Below the pieces are notes generated by a model. It worked only from the letters and a program-made list of their open reading frames with translations, had not been told where the DNA came from and ran no database searches. Both the position numbers and the translations under genes were made by a program. Shown piece by piece: positions 9,210 through 16,118 of a DNA stretch of 19,434 nt (position 1 is its first letter; the number at the start of each line of letters is the position of its first letter). Origin of the DNA: Actinomycetes bacterium (GTDB taxonomy: Bacteria; Actinomycetota; Actinomycetes; Propionibacteriales; Nocardioidaceae); the NCBI GenBank assembly GCA_023417775.1, contig JAEZEJ010000128.1, positions 1 to 19,434 on the forward strand, given 5' to 3'.

Positions 9210-9950
9210 TCAGGCAGGGTCGGCCGGATGGGGCTCGGGGCGCCCGTCGGCGACGAAGCGGTCGCAGCGGGCGGCGAGCTCGTCGTAGGCCGTCTGGCCC
9301 ATCAAGGCGATGAGTTCAGGCCGGTAGGAGACGTAGACGGGATCGGCGCCGACATGGGCGTCGGTGTTCGAGGAGCAGTACCAGTCGAACTCGTGGCCGC
9401 CGGGGCCCCATCCCGCGCGGATGTACTCGCCGATGGTCACCTCGGTGTAGGTGTCGCCGTCGCCGGGATCGACCTCGCGGAACTGGCGCCGCAACGGCAG
9501 CTGCCAGCAGACATCGGGTTTGGTCTCTAGCGGTTCGAGTCCTTCGGCGAGTGCGTGGGCATGCAGCGCGCAGCCGTAGCCGCCGGGGAAGTCGCGTGAG
9601 TTGTGGAAGATGCAGGCGCCGTCGACCACCCGGGTCTTCACCTCACCCTCGTCGTCGAGCTCGGTCCAGCCGCGAGCGTGGCCTTCGTCGTGCAGCTCCC
9701 ACTCGGTCGGGTCGAGGACCTCGACGAAGCCGGAGACGCGGGCGATATCGTCGTCATCGCTGAAGTGCGCGCCGTGGGCGCAGCAGCCGACATCGGGGAG
9801 TGAGGCGTAGACGCCCGGGCAGCCCTGTCCGAAGATGCAGGTCCAGCGGGACGTGAGCCAGGTGAGGTCGACGCGGAAGCGTTCGGTGAGGTCGTCGGGG
9901 TTCATGAACTCCACGAAGGCGCGAGGGAAGCCCAGGTCGATCTCCGGCAT
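9210..9950 (-). CDS. Conserved cysteine-rich protein (Rv0495c-like)
   Basis: The 246-residue soluble protein has nine cysteines (38, 44, 56, 57, 113, 127, 148, 192, 229) and many histidines. Most lie in conserved-looking turns: WTCIFGQGCPG, DVGCCAHGAHF, GACIFHN, GYGCALH, DVCWQLPL and DWYCSSN. This layout suggests a metal or Fe-S centre, but no family with a known reaction is recognised. Its position divergent from ppx1 matches Rv0495c of M. tuberculosis from memory of that locus. I chose the ATG at 9950 over the GTG at 9953 because TACAGT lies exactly 6 nt before the ATG, fitting leaderless expression as in neighbouring genes. Confidence 0.85.
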   Translation of the reverse strand: MPEIDLGFPRAFVEFMNPDDLTERFRVDLTWLTSRWTCIFGQGCPGVYASLPDVGCCAHGAHFSDDDDIARVSGFVEVLDPTEWELHDEGHARGWTELDDEGEVKTRVVDGACIFHNSRDFPGGYGCALHAHALAEGLEPLETKPDVCWQLPLRRQFREVDPGDGDTYTEVTIGEYIRAGWGPGGHEFDWYCSSNTDAHVGADPVYVSYRPELIALMGQTAYDELAARCDRFVADGRPEPHPADPA

Positions 9951-9956
9951 CACTCC

Positions 9957-9962
9957 ACTGTA
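9957..9962 (-). promoter_or_regulatory. -10 box for leaderless cysteine-rich gene
   Basis: TACAGT on the minus strand ends 6 nt before the ATG at 9950. It supports that start over the GTG three bases upstream. It lies in the 92-bp divergent region shared with ppx1. Confidence 0.45.
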
Positions 9963-10042
9963 GGAGGTCCGGCCTGCCGCCGCGGCGGAACGGCCGACCG
10001 CGGTGACAGCGACCGAGGGTGCCGGCTGTCACACTGGAGGTC

Positions 10043-10954
10043 ATGCGCATGGGTGTGCTCGACATCGGTTCCAACACCGGCCATCTGCTCATCGTGGACG
10101 CCTATCGGGGTGGGCCGCCCGTTCCGGCGCACTCGTTCAAGGAGCCGTTGCGGCTGGCTGAGCACCTCGACGAGGCGCAGCGGGTGACGGACGAGGGCAT
10201 CGCGCGACTCGTGAAGTACGCCGTCGAGGCCACGCACGAGGCCGCCGAGAAGGGCTGCGACACCGTGCTCGCCTTCGCCACCTCGGCCGTGCGCGATGCG
10301 GTCAACGCCGACGAGGTGATCGGGGCGGTCAACGAGGCGACGGGATTGGACCTGCAGGTGCTTCCCGGCGAGGACGAGGCGCGGCTGACCTTCCTCGCGG
10401 TGCGTCGCTGGTTCGGTTGGTCCTCGGGCCGGCTCGGCGTGTTCGACATCGGCGGCGGGTCCTTGGAGCTGGCGGTCGGAGCCGATGAGGAGCCCGATGT
10501 CGTGTCATCCCTCCCGCTGGGCGCGGGCCGTCTCACCCGGGAGCGTCTCGAGCGGGGAGTGTCCTTGCCCGAGCTGCGGCTGGAGGTCCGCAAGGAGATC
10601 GGCCAGCTCGCCGGGCCGCTGCTGCGCGGGGGAGGCTTCGACCGCGCGGTCGCGACGAGCAAGACCTTCCGTTCCCTCGCCCGGATGTGCGGGGCGGCGC
10701 CTTCGGCTGAGGGCCCCTATGTCCGCCGGGTGCTGAGCGTGCAGCGTCTGAGCAAACTGGTCGACCAGTTGGCCACGATGTCCCCCGACGAGGTCGCCGC
10801 ACTGCCGGGAGCGACGGTGGACCGCGCCCATCAGATGCGGGCCGGGGCGGTGGTGGCCGAGGCCGCGATGGATCTGTTCGGGGTCGAGGAGCTGGAGATC
10901 TGCCCGTGGGCGCTGCGTGAGGGCGTGCTCATCGAGCATCTCGATCACCTCTGA
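10043..10954 (+). CDS. ppx1: Ppx/GppA family exopolyphosphatase (Ppx1-type)
   Basis: This family releases phosphate from inorganic polyphosphate or hydrolyses (p)ppGpp. The 303-residue product is a short actin-fold Ppx/GppA protein without the HD-like C-terminal domain. Phosphate-1 loop: GVLDIGSNTGHLLIVD. Middle: AFATSAVRDA and GEDEARLTFLAVRRW. Phosphate-2 loop: FDIGGGSLEL, then SLPLGAGRLTRE. The C-terminus ICPWALREGVL matches mycobacterial Ppx1 (Rv0496), whose biochemical role is short-chain polyphosphate hydrolysis. The start is ambiguous. ATG 10043 gives MRMGVLD, aligned with family MRLGVLD starts, and has a CACACT -10-like box 7 nt upstream. ATG 10049 has GGAGG 8 nt upstream. I keep 10043. 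Confidence 0.93.
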   Translation: MRMGVLDIGSNTGHLLIVDAYRGGPPVPAHSFKEPLRLAEHLDEAQRVTDEGIARLVKYAVEATHEAAEKGCDTVLAFATSAVRDAVNADEVIGAVNEATGLDLQVLPGEDEARLTFLAVRRWFGWSSGRLGVFDIGGGSLELAVGADEEPDVVSSLPLGAGRLTRERLERGVSLPELRLEVRKEIGQLAGPLLRGGGFDRAVATSKTFRSLARMCGAAPSAEGPYVRRVLSVQRLSKLVDQLATMSPDEVAALPGATVDRAHQMRAGAVVAEAAMDLFGVEELEICPWALREGVLIEHLDHL

Positions 10955-11329
10955 TCCGAGCCGATACTCGTACCACCTGCCCAATGCGCCCGAGATCCTC
11001 AATCTGCGAGCACGCGGAATGGGTCGGGAGGCCGGTCGCGCCATGTCATCTCCTCATCTGGCCATGCCCTCCTGCATGGTGGAGCGCTGTGCCCAGGCCA
11101 TCGGGCTCCTGGAGCCGCGGCGGGTCCCAGCTCAGTCCGAGGTGGTCGCGATGGGCGGCCTTCATCCGGTCTGACCGGAATCCCGAACGAAGCCGTACGG
11201 TGCGGCGTGGCGCGCGACGTCGCGAAGGTCTGATGCACGGCGATATACGTAGAAAAAGCCAGGTATATCGCCGCTTCCACCGCTATGTGAGGTGTGGACA
11301 CGACGACACGAGAGCAGGGAGCATCGCAC
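10955..11329. other. Non-coding stretch with three inverted repeats
   Basis: No credible gene is seen. A hairpin CCATGC/GCATGG (11062-11067 and 11074-11079) and a perfect dyad TCCGGTC-T-GACCGGA (11165-11179) precede the striking 11-bp repeat at 11238-11273. The last 100 bp are much more AT-rich than the neighbours and should contain the promoter of the lipoprotein gene. Confidence 0.5.
11238..11273. repeat. Perfect 11-bp AT-rich inverted repeat, possible operator
   Basis: CGGCGATATAC (11238-11248) and GTATATCGCCG (11263-11273) are exact reverse complements, 14 nt apart, with centres 25 bp apart (about two and a half helical turns). It lies 57 bp before the lipoprotein start. The A/T centre in GC-rich DNA suggests a regulator site or promoter-overlapping operator. 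I do not recognise the regulator. Confidence 0.6.
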
Positions 11330-12295
11330 GTGCGTAAAGGAACGATCATCGCGGCCCTCGGGGCCGCCTGTCTGCTCGCCGCGTGTGGCGGTGGGAGCGG
11401 TGAGGGTGACACGAGCGAGACCCCGTCCTCGGAACCCGAGGCCATCACCTTCGCCGACATGATGGACCGGTTCGGCCCGGAGGACGGCGAGACGATGCAG
11501 ATCGAGTTCAGCGATGAGCTGCGTATCGCGGAGTTGGCCGCCGAGGACCCGGCCTGGGAGGAGCTCATCACCTTCGGGGCCGCCGGGATATGGGAGCAGA
11601 TCGGACCGGATGCCCGGGATACGCTCGGGATCGATCTGCTCGGCGCCGAGGCGCTCTTCTCGGTGGGCGGTATGCCCAGCAGCCTTCTGCTCATGCAGGG
11701 CGGCCAGGACGAGGACCTCATCGTGGAGACCGCGTCCGAGAACGGGTGGTCCGGGACCGGGACCCTCACGCTCGATAGCGACGATGTATATGCGGACAAC
11801 CTGAGATCCCATGCGAACCAGCTGCGTCCGCTCGAGGACTCCGTGCTGGTGGGTGCTCGGACGGCGGACATGGAGCGGTTGGACGCGGGCGGGGAGACCC
11901 TGGCCGACGACCCGCACCTCGCTCAGCTGGCCGAATGCGTCGGGGACGCGGTGGCGGTGCGGATCGTCGATGCGGCCTACATCGGTCCTGGGTTCCAAGG
12001 AACGGAGTCCGCGAACGGCGCGTTCGCGGTCGGGGTACTCACCGACGAGGGCACGCAGAGTGTCGTCTGTGCGATATCGGACGACGCGCCGGCGCTCGAG
12101 GGCGCGGTCGTCGACGCCGTGAAGAACGGGGACCGGGAGGGATACAGCTCGCAGCCGTGGGCCGACTTCCTCACTGTGGCCGAGACGGTGGTCGAGGGGG
12201 ACCTGTTGCGGGTCGTGCTCGGCCATGTCCAGGGGACTGACCCGGGCTTGCTCTTGAAGGACGCCCAACAGCCGGGCCCTCCGGGCTTCATGTGA
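11330..12295 (+). CDS. Lipoprotein of unknown function
   Basis: The 321-residue secreted lipoprotein has n-region MRKG, a hydrophobic core, and lipobox LAAC with the lipidated Cys19. A Gly/Ser/Glu/Thr-rich linker to about residue 36 follows, then an acidic domain with no recognised family. Phrases such as GIDLLGAEALFSVGG, VGARTADMERLDAGGETLADDP and CVGDAVAVRIVDAAYIGPGF resemble mycobacterial-type surface lipoproteins in style only. The start is GTG 11330, not the upstream GTG 11294, because it begins the signal peptide and has GGGAG (11317-11321) 8 nt before it. The gene stands alone, preceded by the inverted repeat at 11238 and followed by decayed DNA. Confidence 0.85.
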   Translation: MRKGTIIAALGAACLLAACGGGSGEGDTSETPSSEPEAITFADMMDRFGPEDGETMQIEFSDELRIAELAAEDPAWEELITFGAAGIWEQIGPDARDTLGIDLLGAEALFSVGGMPSSLLLMQGGQDEDLIVETASENGWSGTGTLTLDSDDVYADNLRSHANQLRPLEDSVLVGARTADMERLDAGGETLADDPHLAQLAECVGDAVAVRIVDAAYIGPGFQGTESANGAFAVGVLTDEGTQSVVCAISDDAPALEGAVVDAVKNGDREGYSSQPWADFLTVAETVVEGDLLRVVLGHVQGTDPGLLLKDAQQPGPPGFM

Positions 12296-12456
12296 GCGGC
12301 ACCCCGACCCACCGCTGAGCGAGTCGGACGAGTTTCCTGAGTTTTTAGTCCATTTTCCTGTGGCGGGCCATTCCGATGTGATCGGGTGGAGCTATTGGCG
12401 TTGTTCAGCCCAGCAGCAGCGTCATTCGGCGCCCGGTTGCTTGAGAGGCACGAGGC
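12296..12456. other. Spacer after the lipoprotein gene, nothing recognised
   Basis: This 161-bp spacer is more AT-rich than surrounding genes, with TTTTTAG and CATTTTCC tracts near 12341-12358. There is no clear hairpin terminator and no gene. Confidence 0.4.
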
Positions 12457-12946
12457 ATGTGGTGGGGGATCGGAATAGGAAGAATGATCTACAACAGCGC
12501 AGACCAGCTTTCTCACCAGCAAGACATCCCTCGTCACGGACGGGGCGCGCTACTCGAATTGAGTCAGAGGGTCGAAGAGGTCGATTTCGAAGCCGAATCC
12601 TTCGGAGGTCGGGCATTGCATTCAACTGAGTCGAGTCTAGTCGATGGTCGAGGCGTCTCGATTTCTCGCGATTCAGATACTCAGTATCTGGTGGCGGATC
12701 ATCCGCACTTCACTTCCGCGAAGCTGGACGCCGCTGGCGGCGCGGTCGGAGTTCACGCATGCGATCCGGACCGTAGCCGACGTGCCAGCCCGGCTCCGAC
12801 TACTCCCTCAGGCTTCGCTGGAGCTCACGCTGGACTCGGAGAACCTCAATCTCGAGGCGAGATGTCACCCGGCGGGAGAGGAGTAGAGCCCCTACCTCCA
12901 CATCGTCGGCGTCCCGGTAGAGGCGGGCTGCGGCATGGAGGAAACC
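12457..12946 (+). pseudogene. Decayed gene, frameshifted and with an in-frame stop
   Basis: An open frame starts at ATG 12457 with GAGAGG 8 nt upstream and reads plausibly to about 12740 (MIYNSADQL...VADHPHFTSAKLD). Beyond that, codon third positions become GC-rich in the +1-shifted frame instead. That frame reads EFTHAIRTVADVPARLRL then LELTLDSENLNLEA until a TAG at 12884-12886, and carries on as SPYLHIVGVPVEAGCG straight into the small membrane protein. The original frame stays formally open to 12954 but its end is Arg/Pro/Gly-rich, typical of a wrong frame. I read this as one older gene broken by a frameshift and a nonsense change. The family is not recognised. Codon use in the first half is less GC-rich, hinting at foreign origin. 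Confidence 0.5.
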
Positions 12947-13105
12947 GTGGCTAAGAAGTGGAGGATGATGCTGCTGGCGTTTGGGCTATTCGCCGTGGCG
13001 CTGGCATTCGCCCTATGGGGCAGATCCGGCTGGACAACACTCGTCATTTCGTTGACCGGAGTGATATTCGGTGTCGTCGCGATGGTCTCCAGAGAGAAGG
13101 GGTGA
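12947..13105 (+). CDS. Small two-helix membrane protein
   Basis: The 52-residue product has a basic start (MAKKWRM), helix 1 (MLLAFGLFAVALAFALWG), a short turn RSGW, helix 2 (TTLVISLTGVIFGVVAMV), and a basic end SREKG, giving an N-in/C-in hairpin by the positive-inside rule. I chose GTG 12947 because GGAGG (12937-12941) lies 5 nt upstream. ATG 12935 is an in-frame alternative giving 56 residues. Third positions stay GC-rich. It could be a genuine mini-protein or the intact C-terminal membrane part of the decayed gene before it. Function unknown. Confidence 0.6.
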   Translation: MAKKWRMMLLAFGLFAVALAFALWGRSGWTTLVISLTGVIFGVVAMVSREKG

Positions 13106-13194
13106 GAGGTGGAACTGGACCGTCAAGACAGTATAGTCCCTTGTCCTTTGAGCGCGCCGAAAGTGTCAGTGGTGGCGAATAGATTGAATCCAGG

Positions 13195-13460
13195 TTGACG
13201 CCTACTGCTGACGCCGGCCTCACCGCACTGGTGGGTCTGCGTCGGGAGAGCGCGACCGCTGACGTCAATCGGCTTGAAACCGTGTACAACGGCCGGTATC
13301 CACCCGACCATCTACGCAACGCGATCCGGTTTCGAGACGGCACCTGCCGCTACCCCGGCTGCCAGGCACGGGCATCCAGGTGCGAGATCGACCACCGGAT
13401 ACCCGTACCCGCAGTACCGACCTATGACGGGCAGTACTTGCGCATCGGCGACACCCTCCT
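13195..13460 (+). pseudogene. Stump of a 13E12/DUF222-type HNH endonuclease
   Basis: The frame encodes ...NGRYPPDHLRNAIRFRDGTCRYPGC followed by ARASRCEIDHRIP. This is the characteristic start of the HNH domain at the end of DUF222/13E12-repeat proteins of mycobacteria and relatives (PPDHLRRAVR-type linker, C-x3-C knuckle, then CEIDH). The whole DUF222 N-terminal region is missing, and the rest of the HNH (the NLxxLCRxHH part) is replaced by unrelated residues. The open frame runs into the 3' end of the META lipoprotein gene on the other strand (to 13521). Only about 75 residues of a protein normally 400-500 long remain, so it should be inactive. These genes are multicopy and often found at rearrangement sites. 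Confidence 0.8.
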
Positions 13461-13472
13461 GAGCGACTGGCC

Positions 13473-13856
13473 TCAGGCGGTGCGCTCGAGCGTGCCGATC
13501 TCATCACCATTGTTGTCGTAGGCGGTCAGCGTGTCGCCGTCGATGGAAGCGGTCGAGAGCCTCGAGAGCCAGGTGTCCACTCCGGAGCACGCCATCAACG
13601 TCTGCGCCTGCATCGAGAACACCAGCGTGCCGTCCTCGATCTCGTACGATCCACGCAGGTTGTTACAGCCGTCGCTGCCCGTGACGCCTTCATCCGTCAG
13701 CTCCAGATGGGGCGACCGCTTGGCCTTCTCGCCCCAGGTGCCTTGAGCATCAGGGACGTCGCTGGCGCCATCCCCAGCAGAGTTCAATCCGCATGCTGAG
13801 ATCAGTAGAAGTCCTGCAATTAGTACTGCGATACGAGTGGTGATGGTCAGACTCAT
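13473..13856 (-). CDS. META-domain lipoprotein (HslJ-like)
   Basis: The 127-residue lipoprotein has a signal sequence MSLTITTRIAVLIAGLLL and lipobox ISAC with the lipidated Cys22. After a short linker comes one META domain: WGEKAKRSPHLELTDEGVTG, then GSDGCNNLRGSYEIEDGTL, MACSGVDTWL and SIDGDTLTAYDNNG. META domains occur in HslJ-type envelope proteins whose precise role is unclear, with links to novobiocin resistance and heat shock in E. coli. GGGAGGA lies 5 nt before the ATG at 13856, a strong Shine-Dalgarno sequence unlike the leaderless conserved genes. It is divergent from the protease gene and convergent with the HNH stump, whose 3' frame overlaps its end. Confidence 0.88.
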   Translation of the reverse strand: MSLTITTRIAVLIAGLLLISACGLNSAGDGASDVPDAQGTWGEKAKRSPHLELTDEGVTGSDGCNNLRGSYEIEDGTLVFSMQAQTLMACSGVDTWLSRLSTASIDGDTLTAYDNNGDEIGTLERTA

Positions 13857-13890
13857 GGTTTCCTCCCGAGACGCCGGAGATAGGTCGGGC

Positions 13891-13919
13891 GTGACGTATC
13901 GAAAGACTACAGGTAGATT
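13891..13919 (+). promoter_or_regulatory. Putative promoter of the S1 protease gene
   Basis: GTGACG (13891-13896), a 17-bp spacer and TAGATT (13914-13919) give a reasonable housekeeping-type promoter, with a leader of about 75 nt. It lies in the 144-bp divergent region shared with the META lipoprotein gene. Confidence 0.35.
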
Positions 13920-14000
13920 AAGCGCGGTTTGTGCTGACAATCGCTTGCGCTCGGGACCGGAGACGGGGAGATCTGGGGTGTCAGGCAAGGAGAGGAACGA

Positions 14001-16007
14001 ATGTCCATTCACGTGAGACGCGGTGTCGCAGCGGTTGGTGCCGCGACGCTGACGCTCGGCCTCGGGGTGCTGAGTGCGCCGATGGCCAACGCCAACGAGA
14101 ACGCGCCGGTGCCCACGGACCAGCAGGGTCTGGCCAGCTTCATCGCGGACGCCTCTGCTGAGACCGACGGCGCGATCGTCGGTGGCGGACTCAACGCCAA
14201 CGGCGAGGTCGTCTTCTTCTTGGACACCGAGAAGGAGACCGCGGACGCGGCTGCTGAGCAGTACACCAAGCCGTCGAATGTCGCCGCCCCGATCGCCGTT
14301 CCCGGCGGTCTGGAGAGCTACGCGGACACCGACGTCGTCGGTGGCTCCGGTTACGCGATCCCCACGGACGAGGGCGTTGGCTCGTGCTCCGTCGGCTTCG
14401 CCGGCTGGACCCCGTCGGGTGACCAGACCATGATCTCTGCCGGCCACTGCACTGGCGACGGTGCCAACAACCTCGCCGGTGCCACCGTCCCGAGCTCAGA
14501 GCCCGCAGGTGGCAGCGACGCGGGCGTCGAGCTCATCCGTCCCGCGGCGCCTGACTTCTCCCTCGACCAGTCGCAGTTCGGCGGCCCCGGCAACGATCCC
14601 GGCGCGGTGTGCGGTCCGACGACCTGTGACATCGATCCCGACGCGATCGCCAACCTCCCGACCTATGTCGACATCTCCACCTGGAATGTCGCCGAGGGAC
14701 TCGACCTCCGTCCCGAGGTCACCAACTGGCAGAACACCGACGATCTCTCGCAGTCGACCGTCCCCGTGACGAGTGTCGGCCGCGCTCAGGTCGGCGGCGA
14801 GATCTCGAAGTCCGGTCGTACCACCGGCTACACCACCGACACCGTCGTGGCCTCCGAGGGCTTCGCCGTCATCGACGGCCGCGTCGTCAGCGGCTTCGCG
14901 ATCGACGGCCCGACCGGCGCCGGCGCGTTCGCCGCGCCCGGCGACTCGGGCGGATCGATGATCCAGGGCGGTACGGCCGTGGGCCTCATCTCGGGTGGTA
15001 ACCCGGACACCGGCTTCGTGTGGGGTGCTGACCTGCAGAACGCTCTCGACCAGCTCGAGGGCAACTACACCGTCGCTCTCGATCTCGCGGAGCCCGCTCT
15101 GACGGCCCCCGAGGACGGCGGCACGGTCGGTCGCGGCGGCGCCATCACCGGCACCGGCCCCGCGAACGCCGAGCTCACCATCAGCTCGGAGGGTCGCGAG
15201 GACCAGACCGTCGACATCAACGGCGAGGGCAACTGGACCTTCAACGCGGTCGAGGAGCTCGGCACCTACGAGTTCAGCCTGACCGCCACCCGCGGTTTCG
15301 ACAGCTCCGACACGGTCGACTTCAGCGTCGAGGTTGCTGCGACCGGTCCGGCCATCACCGCCCCGGAGAACGGCTCGACCGTCGTGGGCAGCGTGAACGC
15401 GATCTCGGGCACCGGCGAGCCGGGCGCTGAGGTCACGGTCGCCGGCGATGCCGAGGGCACCGCCACCGTCAACGGCGAGGGCAACTGGTCGGTCGAGGTC
15501 AACCTCGGCCCCGGCGAGTACCGCGTCAGCGCCACCCAGGTGGTCGACGGTGACGAGTCCGCTGTCACCTCCAGCAGCTTCACGGTGATCCCGGACGCCC
15601 CGGTCATCACCACCCCGGAGGACGGCGTCAGCTACCGCGCCGCCACGGCTCCCGAGGGCGCCGAGGGCACCGGTATCGACGGCGCGACCCTCACGGTCTT
15701 CCTGAACGACGAGGAGATCGGTGAGACCACCGTCGAGAACGGCGAGTGGAGTGTCGCCTTCGAGGACGGCCTGAAGGCGGGCGACTACACGCTGCGCGCT
15801 GTGCAGACCGTCAACGAGCAGTCCAATGAGGCCGGTGTCAGCTTCGCCCTCCTCGAGGACGCAGCCGCCCCCGGCCCGGGCGATGACCTCCCGCGGACCG
15901 GTATCGCAGCGATGCTGCCGTACATCCTCGGTGGCGCAGCGTTGCTGGCCGCCGGTGGAGCCGCGATGGAGATCCGTCGCCGCCGCGGTCTGGGCGATAT
16001 CGCCTGA
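14001..16007 (+). CDS. Secreted S1-family serine protease with Ig-like repeats and LPXTG anchor
   Basis: The 668-residue surface protein has a signal peptide (MSIHVRRG...APMANA, likely cleavage near residue 31) and a propeptide-like segment to about 120. The chymotrypsin-fold protease has catalytic His149 (ISAGHC), probable Asp173 (GSDAGVEL) and Ser316 (PGDSGGS), with cysteine pairs 129/150 and 204/209 possibly disulfide-linked. Three related Ig-like modules follow, about 363-445, 448-530 and 533-617, each opening with a TAPE/TTPEDG-type motif and containing GNWTF, GNWSV or GEWSV. A Pro/Gly linker precedes the sorting signal LPRTG (630-634), a hydrophobic helix and a basic tail EIRRRRG. It should be covalently attached to the wall by a sortase encoded elsewhere. 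AAGGAGAGG precedes the ATG. A strong terminator follows. Substrate unknown; adhesion or protein processing at the surface is an inference. Confidence 0.93.
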   Translation: MSIHVRRGVAAVGAATLTLGLGVLSAPMANANENAPVPTDQQGLASFIADASAETDGAIVGGGLNANGEVVFFLDTEKETADAAAEQYTKPSNVAAPIAVPGGLESYADTDVVGGSGYAIPTDEGVGSCSVGFAGWTPSGDQTMISAGHCTGDGANNLAGATVPSSEPAGGSDAGVELIRPAAPDFSLDQSQFGGPGNDPGAVCGPTTCDIDPDAIANLPTYVDISTWNVAEGLDLRPEVTNWQNTDDLSQSTVPVTSVGRAQVGGEISKSGRTTGYTTDTVVASEGFAVIDGRVVSGFAIDGPTGAGAFAAPGDSGGSMIQGGTAVGLISGGNPDTGFVWGADLQNALDQLEGNYTVALDLAEPALTAPEDGGTVGRGGAITGTGPANAELTISSEGREDQTVDINGEGNWTFNAVEELGTYEFSLTATRGFDSSDTVDFSVEVAATGPAITAPENGSTVVGSVNAISGTGEPGAEVTVAGDAEGTATVNGEGNWSVEVNLGPGEYRVSATQVVDGDESAVTSSSFTVIPDAPVITTPEDGVSYRAATAPEGAEGTGIDGATLTVFLNDEEIGETTVENGEWSVAFEDGLKAGDYTLRAVQTVNEQSNEAGVSFALLEDAAAPGPGDDLPRTGIAAMLPYILGGAALLAAGGAAMEIRRRRGLGDIA

Positions 16008-16026
16008 TCCGGTAGCCGATTGAGCA

Positions 16027-16062
16027 CGAAGGCCGTGCGTCCTCCGGGGCGCACGGCCTTCG
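16027..16062 (+). terminator. Intrinsic terminator after the surface protease
   Basis: CGAAGGCCGTGCG (16027-16039) pairs perfectly over 13 bp with CGCACGGCCTTCG (16050-16062), with a 10-nt loop, 20 nt after the stop codon. No U tract follows. Confidence 0.85.
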
Positions 16063-16106
16063 CGCTGTCCGGGCGGGCGTCACCTGTGCCATGACCGGTG
16101 AGCGAC

Positions 16107-16112
16107 TAGCCT
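16107..16112 (+). promoter_or_regulatory. -10 box for leaderless isomerase gene
   Basis: TAGCCT lies 6 nt before the GTG at 16119, the same arrangement as for disA and the gene at 4073. Confidence 0.5.
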
Positions 16113-16118
16113 GGTGAG

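Noticed and set aside
8325..9530. A 401-codon plus-strand open frame spanning three minus-strand genes
   Set aside because: It is antisense to the glyoxalase-like and cysteine-rich genes and crosses their non-coding gap; no domain or ribosome site is seen. Similar long antisense frames at 3268-4506, 5113-6000 and 11162-12268 were rejected for the same reason.
13109..13198. A 29-codon frame after the small membrane protein (MELDRQDSIVPC...)
   Set aside because: It is too short, has mixed third-position composition and no recognisable features; probably chance in decayed DNA.
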